Positions 44,366-53,689 of a stretch of DNA of 64,000 bases are shown piece by piece (the first letter of the stretch is position 1; every line of letters starts with the position of its first letter). The stretch is from Georgenia sp. EYE_87 (GTDB lineage: Bacteria > Actinomycetota > Actinomycetes > Actinomycetales > Actinomycetaceae), in NCBI RefSeq assembly GCF_023148685.1, contig NZ_JAHXNL010000006.1, positions 38,907-102,906 on the forward strand. Direction: 5' to 3'. The notes under the pieces were generated by a model that had not been told where the DNA came from, ran no database searches, and was given only the letters and a program-made list of their open reading frames with translations. The translations under genes were made by a program, and so were the position numbers.

Positions 44366-44827
44366 ATGAGCGAGGAACGTGCGATCGAGGCGCTGGAGCG
44401 GTCCGGGATGGACTTCACCGTCACCCGGCACGGCCGCGTCTCCAGCCTCGTCGAGGCCGCGGCCGCCCGAGGGGTGGAGCCCGGGGCGATCATCAAGACG
44501 CTCGTGGTCCGCCGCGGCGAGGACGACTACCTGTTCGTCCTCGTGCCTGGCGGCCGGGCGATCTCCTGGCCCAAGCTGCGCATGCTGCTCGGCGTGAACC
44601 GCATGTCTATGCCGGACGCCGCCACCGCGAAGGACGTCACCGGGTACGAGCGGGGCACGATCACGCCGTTCGGCGCTACCACCGCGTGGCCCGTGATCAT
44701 GGACGGGACGATCTCCGGCACGGTCTCGATCGGGGCGGGCGCGCACGGCGTCGCGGCCACGGTGGACGCGGGCGATCTCGCCACGGCTCTCGACGCCCAG
44801 GTCGCGGACGTCACCGAGCCCGAGTAG
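44366..44827 (+). CDS. YbaK/EbsC family aminoacyl-tRNA deacylase
   Basis: 153-aa editing-domain protein related to the ProRS insertion domain, which hydrolyses mischarged aminoacyl-tRNA. Family motifs are present: AIIKTLVVRRGEDDYLFVLVPG with the catalytic-type Lys, and TPFGATTAWPVIMDGTI. A GXXXP-like segment (GYERGTITPFG) is present. Specificity (Cys-tRNA-Pro, Ala-tRNA-Pro or other) is unknown. Leaderless start predicted from TAGGCT. Confidence 0.9.
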   Translation: MSEERAIEALERSGMDFTVTRHGRVSSLVEAAAARGVEPGAIIKTLVVRRGEDDYLFVLVPGGRAISWPKLRMLLGVNRMSMPDAATAKDVTGYERGTITPFGATTAWPVIMDGTISGTVSIGAGAHGVAATVDAGDLATALDAQVADVTEPE

Positions 44828-44862
44828 ATCGCCCGGCTCGCGCCCTTAGCCCGCCCCGTGCC

Positions 44863-44937
44863 GGACACCGTCGAGTGAGACGTACCCCGTGTGGTAAGTG
44901 CCTCATAACGCGGGGGTCGTCGCACTCGCCGGTGTCC
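44863..44937. terminator. Long imperfect hairpin between convergent ybaK and nhaA-2
   Basis: 44863-44870 pairs with 44930-44937, then after one mismatch 44872-44877 with 44923-44928, and an inner region (44879-44889 with 44911-44921) pairs with small bulges. The AT-rich loop (44890-44910) contains GTGGTAAGTGCC. It is unusually long for a terminator in this window. Confidence 0.5.
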
Positions 44938-44969
44938 CGCCTGGACGCCCCCTGTGGGGTCCGCTGGGC

Positions 44970-46232
44970 CTACTCGGCGCGGCGGGTGACGCGTGCCCCG
45001 CGTCCGCGCACGCGGACCCGGGCGCGGGCGCGGAGGGTCAACCCGCCGAGCACCGCCGAGATCAGGGACCCCAGGAGCACCGCGAACTTGGCGTGGTCGC
45101 CGGCCGGTGTCGCGCCGAACGACAGCTCGGCGATGAGCAGCGAGACCGTGAAGCCGATGCCGGCGAGCATCGCCACACCGAGCAGGTCCGCAAGGTCCAC
45201 GCCGTGACCGAGCCGCAGGGGCGTGACCTTCGTGAGGATCGCGACCCCGCCCCAGATGCCGAGAACCTTGCCCACCACGAGGCCGGCGATGACGCCGATG
45301 GCGATCGGGTCGCCCAGCACCTCGCCGAGGCCCCCGGAGTCGACCACGGAGACGCCCGCGGCGAAGAAGGCGAAGACGGGCAGAGCAAAGCCGGCGGAGA
45401 TCGGCTGAACGCGCTCGACGAACGCGTGCGTGAGCTGCTCCCGCTCGCCGCGCCGCCGGCGGGCGGGGACGGTCATGCCCATCAGGACGCCCGCGACGGT
45501 CGCGTGCACGCCCGCCTCGTGCATGAGCGCCCACGCCACGACGGCGAGCGGCACCAGCAGCCACCAGGAGGTCAGGCGTCGCTGGACCAGCAGTCCGAAG
45601 AGGGCGATCAGCGCGAGGGAGCCCACCAGCTGCAGCAGGTGGATCTTGTCGGTGTAGAACACCGCGATCACCGTGATGGCGAGGAGGTCGTCCACGACGG
45701 CGAGGGTGAGCAGGAAGACGCGGAGCGTGGGCGGGAGCCCGCGGCCGAAGATGCCCAGCAGCGCGACCGCGAACGCGATGTCGGTGGCGGTGGGGATGGC
45801 CCAGCCGCCGATGCCGTCGGAGTCGCTGACCGTCTGGATGCCGGCGTAGATCAGTGCGGGGACGGCCATGCCGAGCACCGCGGCGGCCATCGGGAGCAAC
45901 GCCTCGTCGAGCTTGCGGAGGGACCCGGTGACGAACTCGGTCTTGAGCTCGAGGCCCACGACGAAGAAGAAGATCGCGAGGAGCCCGTCGGCCGCCCAGG
46001 TGGAGAGCGAGAGGTCGAGGTGCAGCGCGGCCGGCCCGATCTCGTAGCCCGCCAGCGCCTGGTAGGCCCCGCGCCAGGGCGAGTTCGCCCAGAGCAGCGC
46101 CAGGACGGCGGCGCCCAGCAGCAGGGCGCCGGTGAAGGTCTCGTTCTGGAGGCGGACCTGCATCCTGCGGCGCCTGCCGTAGCTCGTGGCCGTGGGGATG
46201 TGGTGGTGCTCGTGCGGCTCACGGTGCGGCAT
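44970..46232 (-). CDS. nhaA: Na+/H+ antiporter NhaA (copy 2)
   Basis: 420-aa antiporter with the same core motifs as copy 1 (ATDIAFAVALLGIFGRGLP, AVVDDLLAI, FFFVVGLELKTEFVTG). It differs in a His-rich N-terminus (MPHREPHEHHHIP), a shorter loop before the last helices and a basic C-terminal tail. The ion-binding Asp pair is intact. It lies 1.8 kb from copy 1 in opposite orientation with ppx and ybaK between, which suggests an inverted duplication and later divergence. Confidence 0.95.
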   Translation of the reverse strand: MPHREPHEHHHIPTATSYGRRRRMQVRLQNETFTGALLLGAAVLALLWANSPWRGAYQALAGYEIGPAALHLDLSLSTWAADGLLAIFFFVVGLELKTEFVTGSLRKLDEALLPMAAAVLGMAVPALIYAGIQTVSDSDGIGGWAIPTATDIAFAVALLGIFGRGLPPTLRVFLLTLAVVDDLLAITVIAVFYTDKIHLLQLVGSLALIALFGLLVQRRLTSWWLLVPLAVVAWALMHEAGVHATVAGVLMGMTVPARRRRGEREQLTHAFVERVQPISAGFALPVFAFFAAGVSVVDSGGLGEVLGDPIAIGVIAGLVVGKVLGIWGGVAILTKVTPLRLGHGVDLADLLGVAMLAGIGFTVSLLIAELSFGATPAGDHAKFAVLLGSLISAVLGGLTLRARARVRVRGRGARVTRRAE

Positions 46233-46359
46233 GCGCGGCCCTTTCCGGTGCGGTCGACGAAGATCCTGCCGACCAGACTTCCCGGCGCACCGCGGGACAC
46301 CCTACGTGACGGCGACCGGCCGCGCCCGCCCGCGTCCGGGAGGCGGGACCCCGCCCCCA

Positions 46360-46483
46360 GGGGACGCGCCGCGGGTCAGCGGGAGCAGCGGTCGGGCCTT
46401 GGGGGACGCGTCGCGGGTCAGCGGGAGCGGCGGTCGGCCCCCGGGGGCCGCGCCGCGTCAGCAGGAGCAGCGGTCGGGGCTCC
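46360..46483. repeat. Three 42-bp tandem repeats spanning the DUF501 stop codon
   Basis: Copies at 46360-46401, 46402-46443 and 46444-46483. The third contains the last codons and stop of DUF501 (46458-46460). Each outer copy carries TGA on the minus strand at the equivalent place (46418-46420 and 46376-46378), exactly 42 and 84 bases downstream and thus in frame. Confidence 0.85.
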
Positions 46484-46955
46484 AGGTTCCCTCGAGGAGG
46501 TGCAGCGTCTCGTCCCCGAACGGGTTGACTCCGGGCCCGACGGCGAGCGTGTGCCCCAGCAGCGCGTGGAGGCACTTCACGCGGGTGGGCATGCCGCCCG
46601 CGGAGATGCCTGCGATCTCCTCGACCTCTCCCAGCTCGGCCCGGCGGGCGAGGTAGTCCTCGTGGGCCCGACGGTAGCGCTCGGCGAGCTCGGGGTCCGC
46701 GGCGAGCCGCTCGTTCATCCCCTCCATCACGTGCTCGGCCTCGAGCGTGCTCGCCGCCCTCACCGCGGGCGGGCAGGTGAGGTAGTACGACGTCGGGAAG
46801 GGGGTTCCGTCGTCGAGGCGCGGGGCGGTCCGGACCACCAGGGGGCGTCCGCACACGCAACGGGCGGCGATCTCCACCACGCCCCTCGGCACCCGGCCGA
46901 GCTGCTCGGCGAGGACCTCGAGGTCACGTTCGGTCACGGCGGTCTGGTCGGTCAC
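46458..46955 (-). CDS. DUF501 domain-containing protein
   Basis: 165-aa cytoplasmic protein of unknown function, conserved between enolase/FtsB-like and ppx in actinobacteria. It contains DLEVLAEQLGRVPRGVVEIAARCVCGRPLVV, with a Cys pair, YYLTCPPAV and the characteristic CLHALLGHTLAVGPGVNPFGDE. It ends in a Cys-rich DRCSC. Several conserved Cys/His suggest a metal site. GTG start at 46955. Its 3' end is triplicated downstream. Confidence 0.88.
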   Translation of the reverse strand: MTDQTAVTERDLEVLAEQLGRVPRGVVEIAARCVCGRPLVVRTAPRLDDGTPFPTSYYLTCPPAVRAASTLEAEHVMEGMNERLAADPELAERYRRAHEDYLARRAELGEVEEIAGISAGGMPTRVKCLHALLGHTLAVGPGVNPFGDETLHLLEGTWSPDRCSC

Positions 46956-47011
46956 CGCTCCATTGTCCTACGCCTCGCCGACCCGCCCGACGAGCCGGGG
47001 CCGCGGCCGGT

Positions 47012-47800
47012 TCACGGCGTCCGCTCCTCCGCGGGGACGGACAGGCCCGAGGGGTCCTCGTCGCCCACCACGGACTCGCCCGCCACCTGCACCGACTCCC
47101 ACGCGCGCAGGTACCAGGGGGTCGCCGCGGCCCGCTCGACGGCGCGTTCCGCCGCCTCGGCCTCCGCGGCGCTCTCCCCGCCGGTCACCGTCTCCGGGTC
47201 GACGACGACGTAGGGCGTCTCCCCCGGCATGACGTACCCGAGCCGGTCCCGCGCCTGAGCCTGGACGTACTCGGGGTCCTGCCACCGGGCGAGCTGGCGC
47301 TCGAGGTCGGCGTTGCGCTCCTCCGCCTCGGAGACCTGGGCGTTCAGCTCGCGCAGCTCCTCCTGCTGGGCGACGGCGTAGCGCAGCGTCGGGGCGAGGA
47401 CAGCGAAGGCCATGAGGGCGACGAGGAAGAGGCCAAGGGCGCGCAGGCTGACCGTGGGGCGCGGCTCGCCGTCGGGACCGGGCGCCCCGAAGCTGAGGAA
47501 CCGGCGCGTCGTCGGCTCGGCGACAGCGCCGGTCGTGCGGGCGGGCCGCGGCGCGGAGCCCGGCCGCGACGCCCCTGGGCGGGTCGCCGAGGCGGCGGCC
47601 TTCGAGCCCTTCTGCGGGCCGGCCGGACGCCCGCCGGCGGACGTGCCGGCAGCGGGGCGCGCGGCTCGGGAGCCGGCCCTGCCCGCACCCGGCCGCACCT
47701 CCGGCTTGGCGCCGGACCGTGCGGGGCGCGCGGCGGGGCTGCGGCCCTGCTGGGAGCGTGCGCCGCCTGCGCGGGGCGCGCTGGGGCGGCGACTGCTCAT
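47012..47800 (-). CDS. FtsB/DivIC-family septum formation initiator protein
   Basis: 262-aa single-pass division protein. Residues 1-100 are a basic, Arg/Ala/Pro/Gly-rich disordered cytoplasmic region, one helix (about 123-141) crosses the membrane, and a short coiled coil follows (YAVAQQEELRELNAQVSEAEERNADLERQLAR), then the family motif DPEYVQAQARDRLGYVMPGE. FtsB/DivIC bridges FtsL and FtsQ/DivIB. The long basic cytoplasmic region is typical of actinobacteria. The start could also be the in-frame ATG at 47809. Confidence 0.9.
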   Translation of the reverse strand: MSSRRPSAPRAGGARSQQGRSPAARPARSGAKPEVRPGAGRAGSRAARPAAGTSAGGRPAGPQKGSKAAASATRPGASRPGSAPRPARTTGAVAEPTTRRFLSFGAPGPDGEPRPTVSLRALGLFLVALMAFAVLAPTLRYAVAQQEELRELNAQVSEAEERNADLERQLARWQDPEYVQAQARDRLGYVMPGETPYVVVDPETVTGGESAAEAEAAERAVERAAATPWYLRAWESVQVAGESVVGDEDPSGLSVPAEERTP

Positions 47801-47830
47801 GGTCTCCATCGTCTCCCATCGGACGCACGA

Positions 47831-47892
47831 ACGCCGGGAGCCACGGTGCGTGAGTCGTCCGGGAGGACGACGACGCACCGGGCTCCCGGCGT
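47831..47892 (-). terminator. Large terminator hairpin after enolase
   Basis: 12-bp stem (47831-47842 with 47881-47892), a bulged A, 8 bp (47844-47851 with 47873-47880), an internal loop, then 6 bp (47855-47860 with 47865-47870) around GGGA. It lies 71 bases past the enolase stop and 30 bases ahead of the FtsB-like start. Confidence 0.85.
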
Positions 47893-47963
47893 CGCGGGCA
47901 CGGCCGCGCGGCCACCGGGCGGGGCCGGTCAGGGCCCCGTCGGACAGGCCGGCGACCCGCCGG

Positions 47964-49292
<1,329 letters not shown>

Positions 49293-49390
49293 TCAACCGT
49301 AGTACGGGGCAAACCCGACAGCGAGGGACCATCCGCCCGGAGAAGGGTGCAGGCGGGTGTGAACAGCGCCACGCCGCCGCGGGCCCAGCC

Positions 49391-49951
49391 TCAGCCGGCG
49401 GGGGTGGGGGCGGGCTCGCCCTGGTGGATCCAGTCGCGCACGGTCGGGACGAACGCCCCCGAGTCGTCGGTCTGCGCGTAGCGCGGGTTGACCTCGATGT
49501 CCGCCTCCTGACGCGCCGTCTCGGCCTCGGCGAAGATGGCCTGGGCGTCCGGGGAGGCGTAGATCTCGTTGTACTGCAGCAGGTAGCGGCCGAGGTCGAG
49601 GAACGCCTCGGACTCGACGTCGGGACGCTGCGTGGCGCCGGCGGCAGACGCCTGCTCGAGGAAGAACTGCTCCACCTCGGCGTCGGAGACGGCGTAGCCG
49701 GCCTCGATGGCGATCGGGTCGAGCAGCTCGCCCTCGACCAGGGTGTTGAGCACGGCCACCGGGGTGACGTCCTGCTGCCCGGTGAGGGCGATGAATTCGG
49801 AGGTGGCCTCGTCGACCTCGTTCTCGCTGATCGTGGTGCCGTTGACCGTGGCTGCGGTGCCTGGCTGGGCGGAGCAGCCGGCCAGGGCGAGCCCCGCCGC
49901 GGCGAGCGCGACGGCGGTGCGGATCAGGTGCGAGGGGCGCGTGCTGGCCAC
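49391..49951 (-). CDS. SurA-N-like chaperone lipoprotein
   Basis: 186-aa secreted lipoprotein (signal LALAGC). The mature part has the SurA N-terminal chaperone pattern TAATVNGTTISENEVDEA, followed by helical segments and the SDAEVEQFFLEQAS stretch, but no PPIase domain. Such lipoproteins sit between the mfd/mazG and eno blocks in actinobacteria (compare LpqU-type position). It probably helps fold exported proteins. GTG start with GGAGG seven bases upstream. Confidence 0.82.
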   Translation of the reverse strand: MASTRPSHLIRTAVALAAAGLALAGCSAQPGTAATVNGTTISENEVDEATSEFIALTGQQDVTPVAVLNTLVEGELLDPIAIEAGYAVSDAEVEQFFLEQASAAGATQRPDVESEAFLDLGRYLLQYNEIYASPDAQAIFAEAETARQEADIEVNPRYAQTDDSGAFVPTVRDWIHQGEPAPTPAG

Positions 49952-50304
49952 CGGTGAACCTCCGAGTCTCCCGCCGCTGGGCGCGGTCCGGGCTGTGCTG
50001 CTGAACCGTCTTCATCGTAGAGGCACCTGGCGGGCACGTTGTGCACGCGTCCGGGACCGGCAGCAGACGTCCGGGTTCTGGCGGGCCCGGAGGAACCGGC
50101 AGGTCAAGGTGCGGACGACCAGGCAGGGCACCGTGCTGACCAAGAAGTGGCCCTGGGCAGAAGAAGTCGGCCCAGGACCACTGTGTCTGCGCAAACCCAC
50201 TTACCCACCTCGTGAGGCCCGTCTCGCCACCCTCGCGGGGCGCGCGCAGGCGTCCCCGAGCGCGTCCTGGCTCAGCACGCAGGCGTCAGCGAGGGCGTCG
50301 GGGC
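49952..50304. other. 353-bp intergenic region between ECF operon and SurA-like lipoprotein
   Basis: Holds a possible -10 for the lipoprotein (TACGAT on the minus strand at 50019-50014, 63 bases before the GTG), the terminator hairpin of the ECF operon, and the two downstream repeat copies of the ECF 3' end. No convincing gene is seen. Confidence 0.5.
50146..50182 (-). terminator. Terminator hairpin of the ECF operon
   Basis: 50146-50150 and 50152-50158 pair with 50178-50182 and 50170-50176 (one mismatch). On the minus strand the loop is CGACTTCTTCT and the stem is followed by TTCTTGG, the most T-rich tail near any stem here. Confidence 0.6.
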
Positions 50305-50344
50305 TCAGCGCGCGCGCAGGGCGTACGCGAGCGCGTCGACGCTG
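50241..50344. repeat. Three degenerate 33-36-bp repeats across the ECF ATPase 3' end
   Basis: Copies at 50241-50275, 50276-50308 and 50309-50344. On the minus strand each begins CTGAG-type and encodes an LSxDAL motif. The third is the last 12 codons of the ATPase; its stop is 50305-50307. Copy spacing of 33 puts a second TGA (50272-50274) in frame. Confidence 0.75.
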
Positions 50345-51108
50345 AGACCGACACCCGTCAGCCCGAGCCGCCCGGCCAGCTCGACGACCGCCGGCTGCGC
50401 GAGCCGGGCCGCCGACATCGCCGCGGCGTCGGCGAAGATCTCTGCCGCGCGGCCCTCGCGCACCACCCGCCGCTCGGCCATCACCACCACCCGCTCGACG
50501 TGCCGCGCCACGAACTCCATGTCGTGGGTGATCGTCACGACCGCGCGGCCGCGCGCCGCGAGGTGGGCCGTGATGGCCGCGATGCGGTCGAGGCCGGCCC
50601 GGTCCTGACCCGCAGTGGGCTCGTCGAGCACGACGGCGTCGGGGTCGACCGCGAGCACCGAGGCGATGGTGACGAACTTGCGCACCGACAGCGGCAGGTC
50701 GTGCGGGTTCTCGTCGAGCAGGTCGCCCAGGCCGGCGAGCTCGGCAGCCTCGTCGACGCGCCGCGCGGACTCCTCGCCATCCAGCCGGAGCCGGCGCAGG
50801 CCGTACCCGACCTCGCGCCGGACCGTGCTGTTGAAGATCTGGTCGTCGGGGTTCTGGAAGACGTACCCCACCCGGCGGGCCACCTGCGCGGCGGTGCGGG
50901 TGCGCGTGTCCACCCCGTCCACCCGCACGGTGCCCGACGTCGGCCGAAGCAGGCCGTTCATCATCTTCACCGTGGTGGTCTTGCCGGCGCCGTTCTGGCC
51001 GATGATCGCCACCGACTCCCCGGCGTCGACGGCGAGCGAGACCCCCTCCACGGCGAGCGTGCCGCCGGGGTAGCGGAACGAGACGCCCTCGAGCTCGACG
51101 AGTGCCAT
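50305..51108 (-). CDS. ECF transporter ATP-binding subunit (second ATPase)
   Basis: 267-aa ATPase of the energy-coupling module. Walker [10 protein letters not shown] at about 37-45, Q-loop [17 protein letters not shown], a degenerate signature [13 protein letters not shown] in place of LSGGQ, Walker [14 protein letters not shown] and H-loop ITHDMEF. The altered signature is common for one subunit of the ECF ATPase pair. It overlaps the upstream ATPase stop by one base (TGATG), with GGGGGAGGC upstream. Last gene of the ECF operon. Confidence 0.92.
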   Translation of the reverse strand: MALVELEGVSFRYPGGTLAVEGVSLAVDAGESVAIIGQNGAGKTTTVKMMNGLLRPTSGTVRVDGVDTRTRTAAQVARRVGYVFQNPDDQIFNSTVRREVGYGLRRLRLDGEESARRVDEAAELAGLGDLLDENPHDLPLSVRKFVTIASVLAVDPDAVVLDEPTAGQDRAGLDRIAAITAHLAARGRAVVTITHDMEFVARHVERVVVMAERRVVREGRAAEIFADAAAMSAARLAQPAVVELAGRLGLTGVGLSVDALAYALRAR

Positions 51109-51998
51109 CACGCCTCCCCCACGGCCCCGGCGGGGCCGACGTCGGCCCCACCGTCGCCCCGGCCGCCGAGGGCGGCGGCGAGGGTCTCGACGGTCAGCGG
51201 CGCCCCGGGGACGTCGACGCCGCGGTCCCGCAGCGCGGCGGCGAGCCGGACCGCCTCGGGCAGGAGGGTGCCGTGCTCCGAGGTTCGGGGGTCGGTGAAG
51301 ACCTCCCGCGGGGTCCCGGCGAGCACCACCTCGCCCCCGTCGAGCACCACCACCTGGTCCGCGTGCTCCGCCACGAGGGACATCTTGTGCTCCACGAGCA
51401 CCACCGTCCGGCCCGCCTCCTTCATGGCGGCGACCAGCGCGAAGACGTCCTCGGTCGAGCGCGGGTCGAGCTGGCTGGTGGGCTCGTCGATCACCAGGAC
51501 CGGCTGCTCCATGATCAGGACCGCCGCCAGCGCCACCCGCTGCTGCTGGCCCCCGGAGAGCTGGAACGGGTGGCGGTCGCGCAGGTCCGCGAGGCCGGCG
51601 CGCTCGAGCGCCTCCTCGACCCGCGCGCGGATCTCCGTCGGCGGCACCCCGAGGTTGCCCAGGCCGAAGGCGAGCTCGTCGAAGACGGTGTCGGTGATCC
51701 CGCTCATCTGGGTGAAGGGGTTCTGGAAGACGTACCCGATGCCCCGGGCGAGTTCGTTCTCGTCGGCGGCCGCCACGTCCTGCCCGCCCACGCGCACGGT
51801 CCCGGACAGCTCGCCCTTGTAGAAGTGCGGGACGAACCCGCGGATCGCGTGGCACAGCGTGGTCTTGCCCGCCCCGTTCGGCCCGACGACGGCGCACAAC
51901 GTCCCCGGCGCGACCGTCAGCGATACCCCGCGCAGCGTGGGCTCGTCGACGCCCGGGTAGGTGTAGACGAGGTCGGCGACCTCCACGGCGGCGCTCAC
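51108..51998 (-). CDS. ECF transporter ATP-binding subunit (first ATPase)
   Basis: 296-aa partner ATPase with canonical motifs: Walker [28 protein letters not shown], signature [13 protein letters not shown], Walker [12 protein letters not shown]. The C-terminal extension past about 230 (about 65 residues, [15 protein letters not shown]) is typical of ECF A subunits. The GTG overlaps the stop of the T component. Substrate depends on the S component. Confidence 0.92.
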   Translation of the reverse strand: MSAAVEVADLVYTYPGVDEPTLRGVSLTVAPGTLCAVVGPNGAGKTTLCHAIRGFVPHFYKGELSGTVRVGGQDVAAADENELARGIGYVFQNPFTQMSGITDTVFDELAFGLGNLGVPPTEIRARVEEALERAGLADLRDRHPFQLSGGQQQRVALAAVLIMEQPVLVIDEPTSQLDPRSTEDVFALVAAMKEAGRTVVLVEHKMSLVAEHADQVVVLDGGEVVLAGTPREVFTDPRTSEHGTLLPEAVRLAAALRDRGVDVPGAPLTVETLAAALGGRGDGGADVGPAGAVGEA

Positions 51999-52879
51999 AG
52001 CACCCACAGCACGATCCTTCCGACGACGGCGACCGCCAACACGGCCCACAGCACGGCCCGCACCACGCGGTCCCGCCGGGTGTCGACCACGGCGTACAGG
52101 GAGGTCCGCGGCCCGGAGAGCGTGAACCCGCGGGACTGCAGGGCGAGCGCCTTCTCCTCCACGGACAGCACCGAGCTGAGGATCAGCGGCACGAGGGTGG
52201 GCACGAACGCCCGGGCGCGGACGAACCAGTTCGCGTCCGTCTCGATGCCGCGGGCCCGCTGGGCGTCGAGGATCGCGCCGGTCTGCTTGCGCATCTCCGG
52301 GATGAGGTTGAGCGCGGCGACGACGACGTAGGTGGCCTTCGGCGGCACCCGGCGCCGCTCCAGCTCGAGCATGACCCGCCGGCGGTCGCTCAGCTGCGCC
52401 GCCAGCACCAGGGGGGTCCCGGCGCCCATGATGCGCGCCGCGAAGGACACGCCCCGCTCGAACCCCTCGAGGGTGCCGTCGAGGATCCAGAGGCTGAACA
52501 GGATCGTCGGCCCCTCGATGAACAGGGTCTGCAGAGCGACGATGACGACGCTGAGCAGCACCACGGTCGAGGCCCACGCCGTGAGGAACGCACGCAGCCG
52601 GCCCGCGGCGGCGGCCACGAGCACGCACACCACCACGACGGCCCCCACCGACCACAGGCCGGCGAGCTGCGAGAGCACGGCGAGCACCACGCCGAGGACG
52701 ACGACGGTCGTCGGGTTGAGGGCGAGGATCGGGTTGGGGTCCGTCAGGACCTGGACACCGGGCGCCGGCGCGGGGTCGGTGGCTGCGCCGCCGTCGTCAC
52801 CGGGCGGCGCGGGGTCGGTGGCTGCGCCGCCGTCGTCACCGGGCGGCCGGGGGTCAGTGGGGGCTGCGCCGTCGGTCAC
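51995..52879 (-). CDS. ECF transporter transmembrane T component
   Basis: 294-aa integral membrane scaffold linking ATPases to the S component. After a Pro/Asp/Gly-rich N-terminus with 13-residue repeats (GDDGGAATDPAPP), about five hydrophobic segments follow, then the cytoplasmic coupling helices with the ARG signatures (ERRRVPPKATYV and AQRARGIETD) that contact the ATPases. GTG overlap with the S component stop (GTGA). Confidence 0.9.
   Translation of the reverse strand: MTDGAAPTDPRPPGDDGGAATDPAPPGDDGGAATDPAPAPGVQVLTDPNPILALNPTTVVVLGVVLAVLSQLAGLWSVGAVVVVCVLVAAAAGRLRAFLTAWASTVVLLSVVIVALQTLFIEGPTILFSLWILDGTLEGFERGVSFAARIMGAGTPLVLAAQLSDRRRVMLELERRRVPPKATYVVVAALNLIPEMRKQTGAILDAQRARGIETDANWFVRARAFVPTLVPLILSSVLSVEEKALALQSRGFTLSGPRTSLYAVVDTRRDRVVRAVLWAVLAVAVVGRIVLWVL
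52766..52843. repeat. Two exact 39-bp repeats inside the ECF T gene
   Basis: 52766-52804 is repeated exactly at 52805-52843, with a degenerate third copy reaching about 52873. On the minus strand they encode 13-residue units, keeping frame, so the N-terminal linker of the T component grew by in-frame slippage. Confidence 0.85.
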
Positions 52880-53511
52880 GGCGCCGTGCGTGCGGCGCCG
52901 CGCTCCCGCTTGCGGGCGGCGACGAAGATCTCGCCGTGCGGGAAGCGCAGCAGGGCGCGGTTCGACAGCGACCGGACGACCAGCGTCGCGATCCCGACGG
53001 AGAGGAACTTGTCGATCAGCTCGGCGGGAGTGTGCGAGGCGACGATGGCCCAGAAGAGCGGCAGGTCGGAGTAGTCGTTGATCGCACCGGTGAGGATCGA
53101 GACGCCCGAGGTGGTGAAGCCGCCGTAGAGGTAGTAGCTGAGCAGCACCGAGACCGCCACCGAGATGACCGTGACGATGAGGGCGCTGATCGCCGCCTTC
53201 CCCCACGTGGTGAACATGCCGCGCCGGGCGAGCACCCCGACGAGGAAGCCCATCGCCGCGGCCAGGACCGACCACGGCGCCATGGTCGGGTCCGCGACGG
53301 AGAGCAGGAGCACGCTCAGCGCGCCCGTCACCAGCCCGATCCACGGCCCGGCCAGCATCGCGACGAGGAACGTGCCGATGGAGTCGAGGAAGATCCAGAG
53401 CTGGAGCGTCTTGGCGAGCTGCCCCCCGACGACGTTGATCGCGATGGCCACCGGGATCAGGAGGATGGCCATGAGCGTGAAGTCACGCTTGATCGAGGCA
53501 CCGAGACCCAT
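52876..53511 (-). CDS. ECF transporter substrate-binding S component (substrate unknown)
   Basis: 211-aa membrane protein with about six hydrophobic segments, an early basic MGLGASIKRDFTL, WIFLDSIGTFLVAMLAGPWIGLVTG and PLFWAIVASHTPAELIDKF. S components bind a vitamin or metal and pair with the T-A-A module encoded right after. I cannot place it in a named specificity class. No vitamin riboswitch is visible in the 175 bp upstream, so regulation and substrate stay open. Confidence 0.82.
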   Translation of the reverse strand: MGLGASIKRDFTLMAILLIPVAIAINVVGGQLAKTLQLWIFLDSIGTFLVAMLAGPWIGLVTGALSVLLLSVADPTMAPWSVLAAAMGFLVGVLARRGMFTTWGKAAISALIVTVISVAVSVLLSYYLYGGFTTSGVSILTGAINDYSDLPLFWAIVASHTPAELIDKFLSVGIATLVVRSLSNRALLRFPHGEIFVAARKRERGAARTAP

Positions 53512-53629
53512 GTCGAGCTCCTTCGTCAGGCCCGCGGCCCGCGCGGGCGTCCCCCGGCTCTCGATGCCGAGGGTGTCACAGGTTCCCGCGCCCCGGGCAC
53601 CGTTGGCAACCAGGCGCGTCGGTACGTCA

Positions 53630-53689
53630 CCGGATCGAGACCGCGGCTACCGGATCGAGACCGGAGCCACCGGATCGAGACCGGGGCTA
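53630..53689. repeat. Three 20-bp tandem repeats starting at the mfd stop codon
   Basis: 53630-53649, 53650-53669, 53670-53689. All share CCGGATCGAGACCG. The last copy contains the mfd stop (53687-53689, minus strand TAG). Read on the minus strand the copies begin TAG, TGG, TAG and are followed by TGA. Confidence 0.88.

Noticed and set aside
46360..46483. CRISPR-like array at the DUF501 3' end
   Set aside because: The units are contiguous with no unique spacers and include coding sequence; this is a tandem duplication.
50012..50200. A 62-codon minus-strand frame in the spacer after the ECF operon
   Set aside because: Composition is Arg/Cys/Ser-rich noise, it has no ribosome site, and it overlaps the ECF terminator hairpin.
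53512..53629. Vitamin riboswitch upstream of the ECF S component
   Set aside because: No thiamin, cobalamin or FMN consensus element is visible; only a GC-rich palindrome (GCCCGCGCGGGC) is present.
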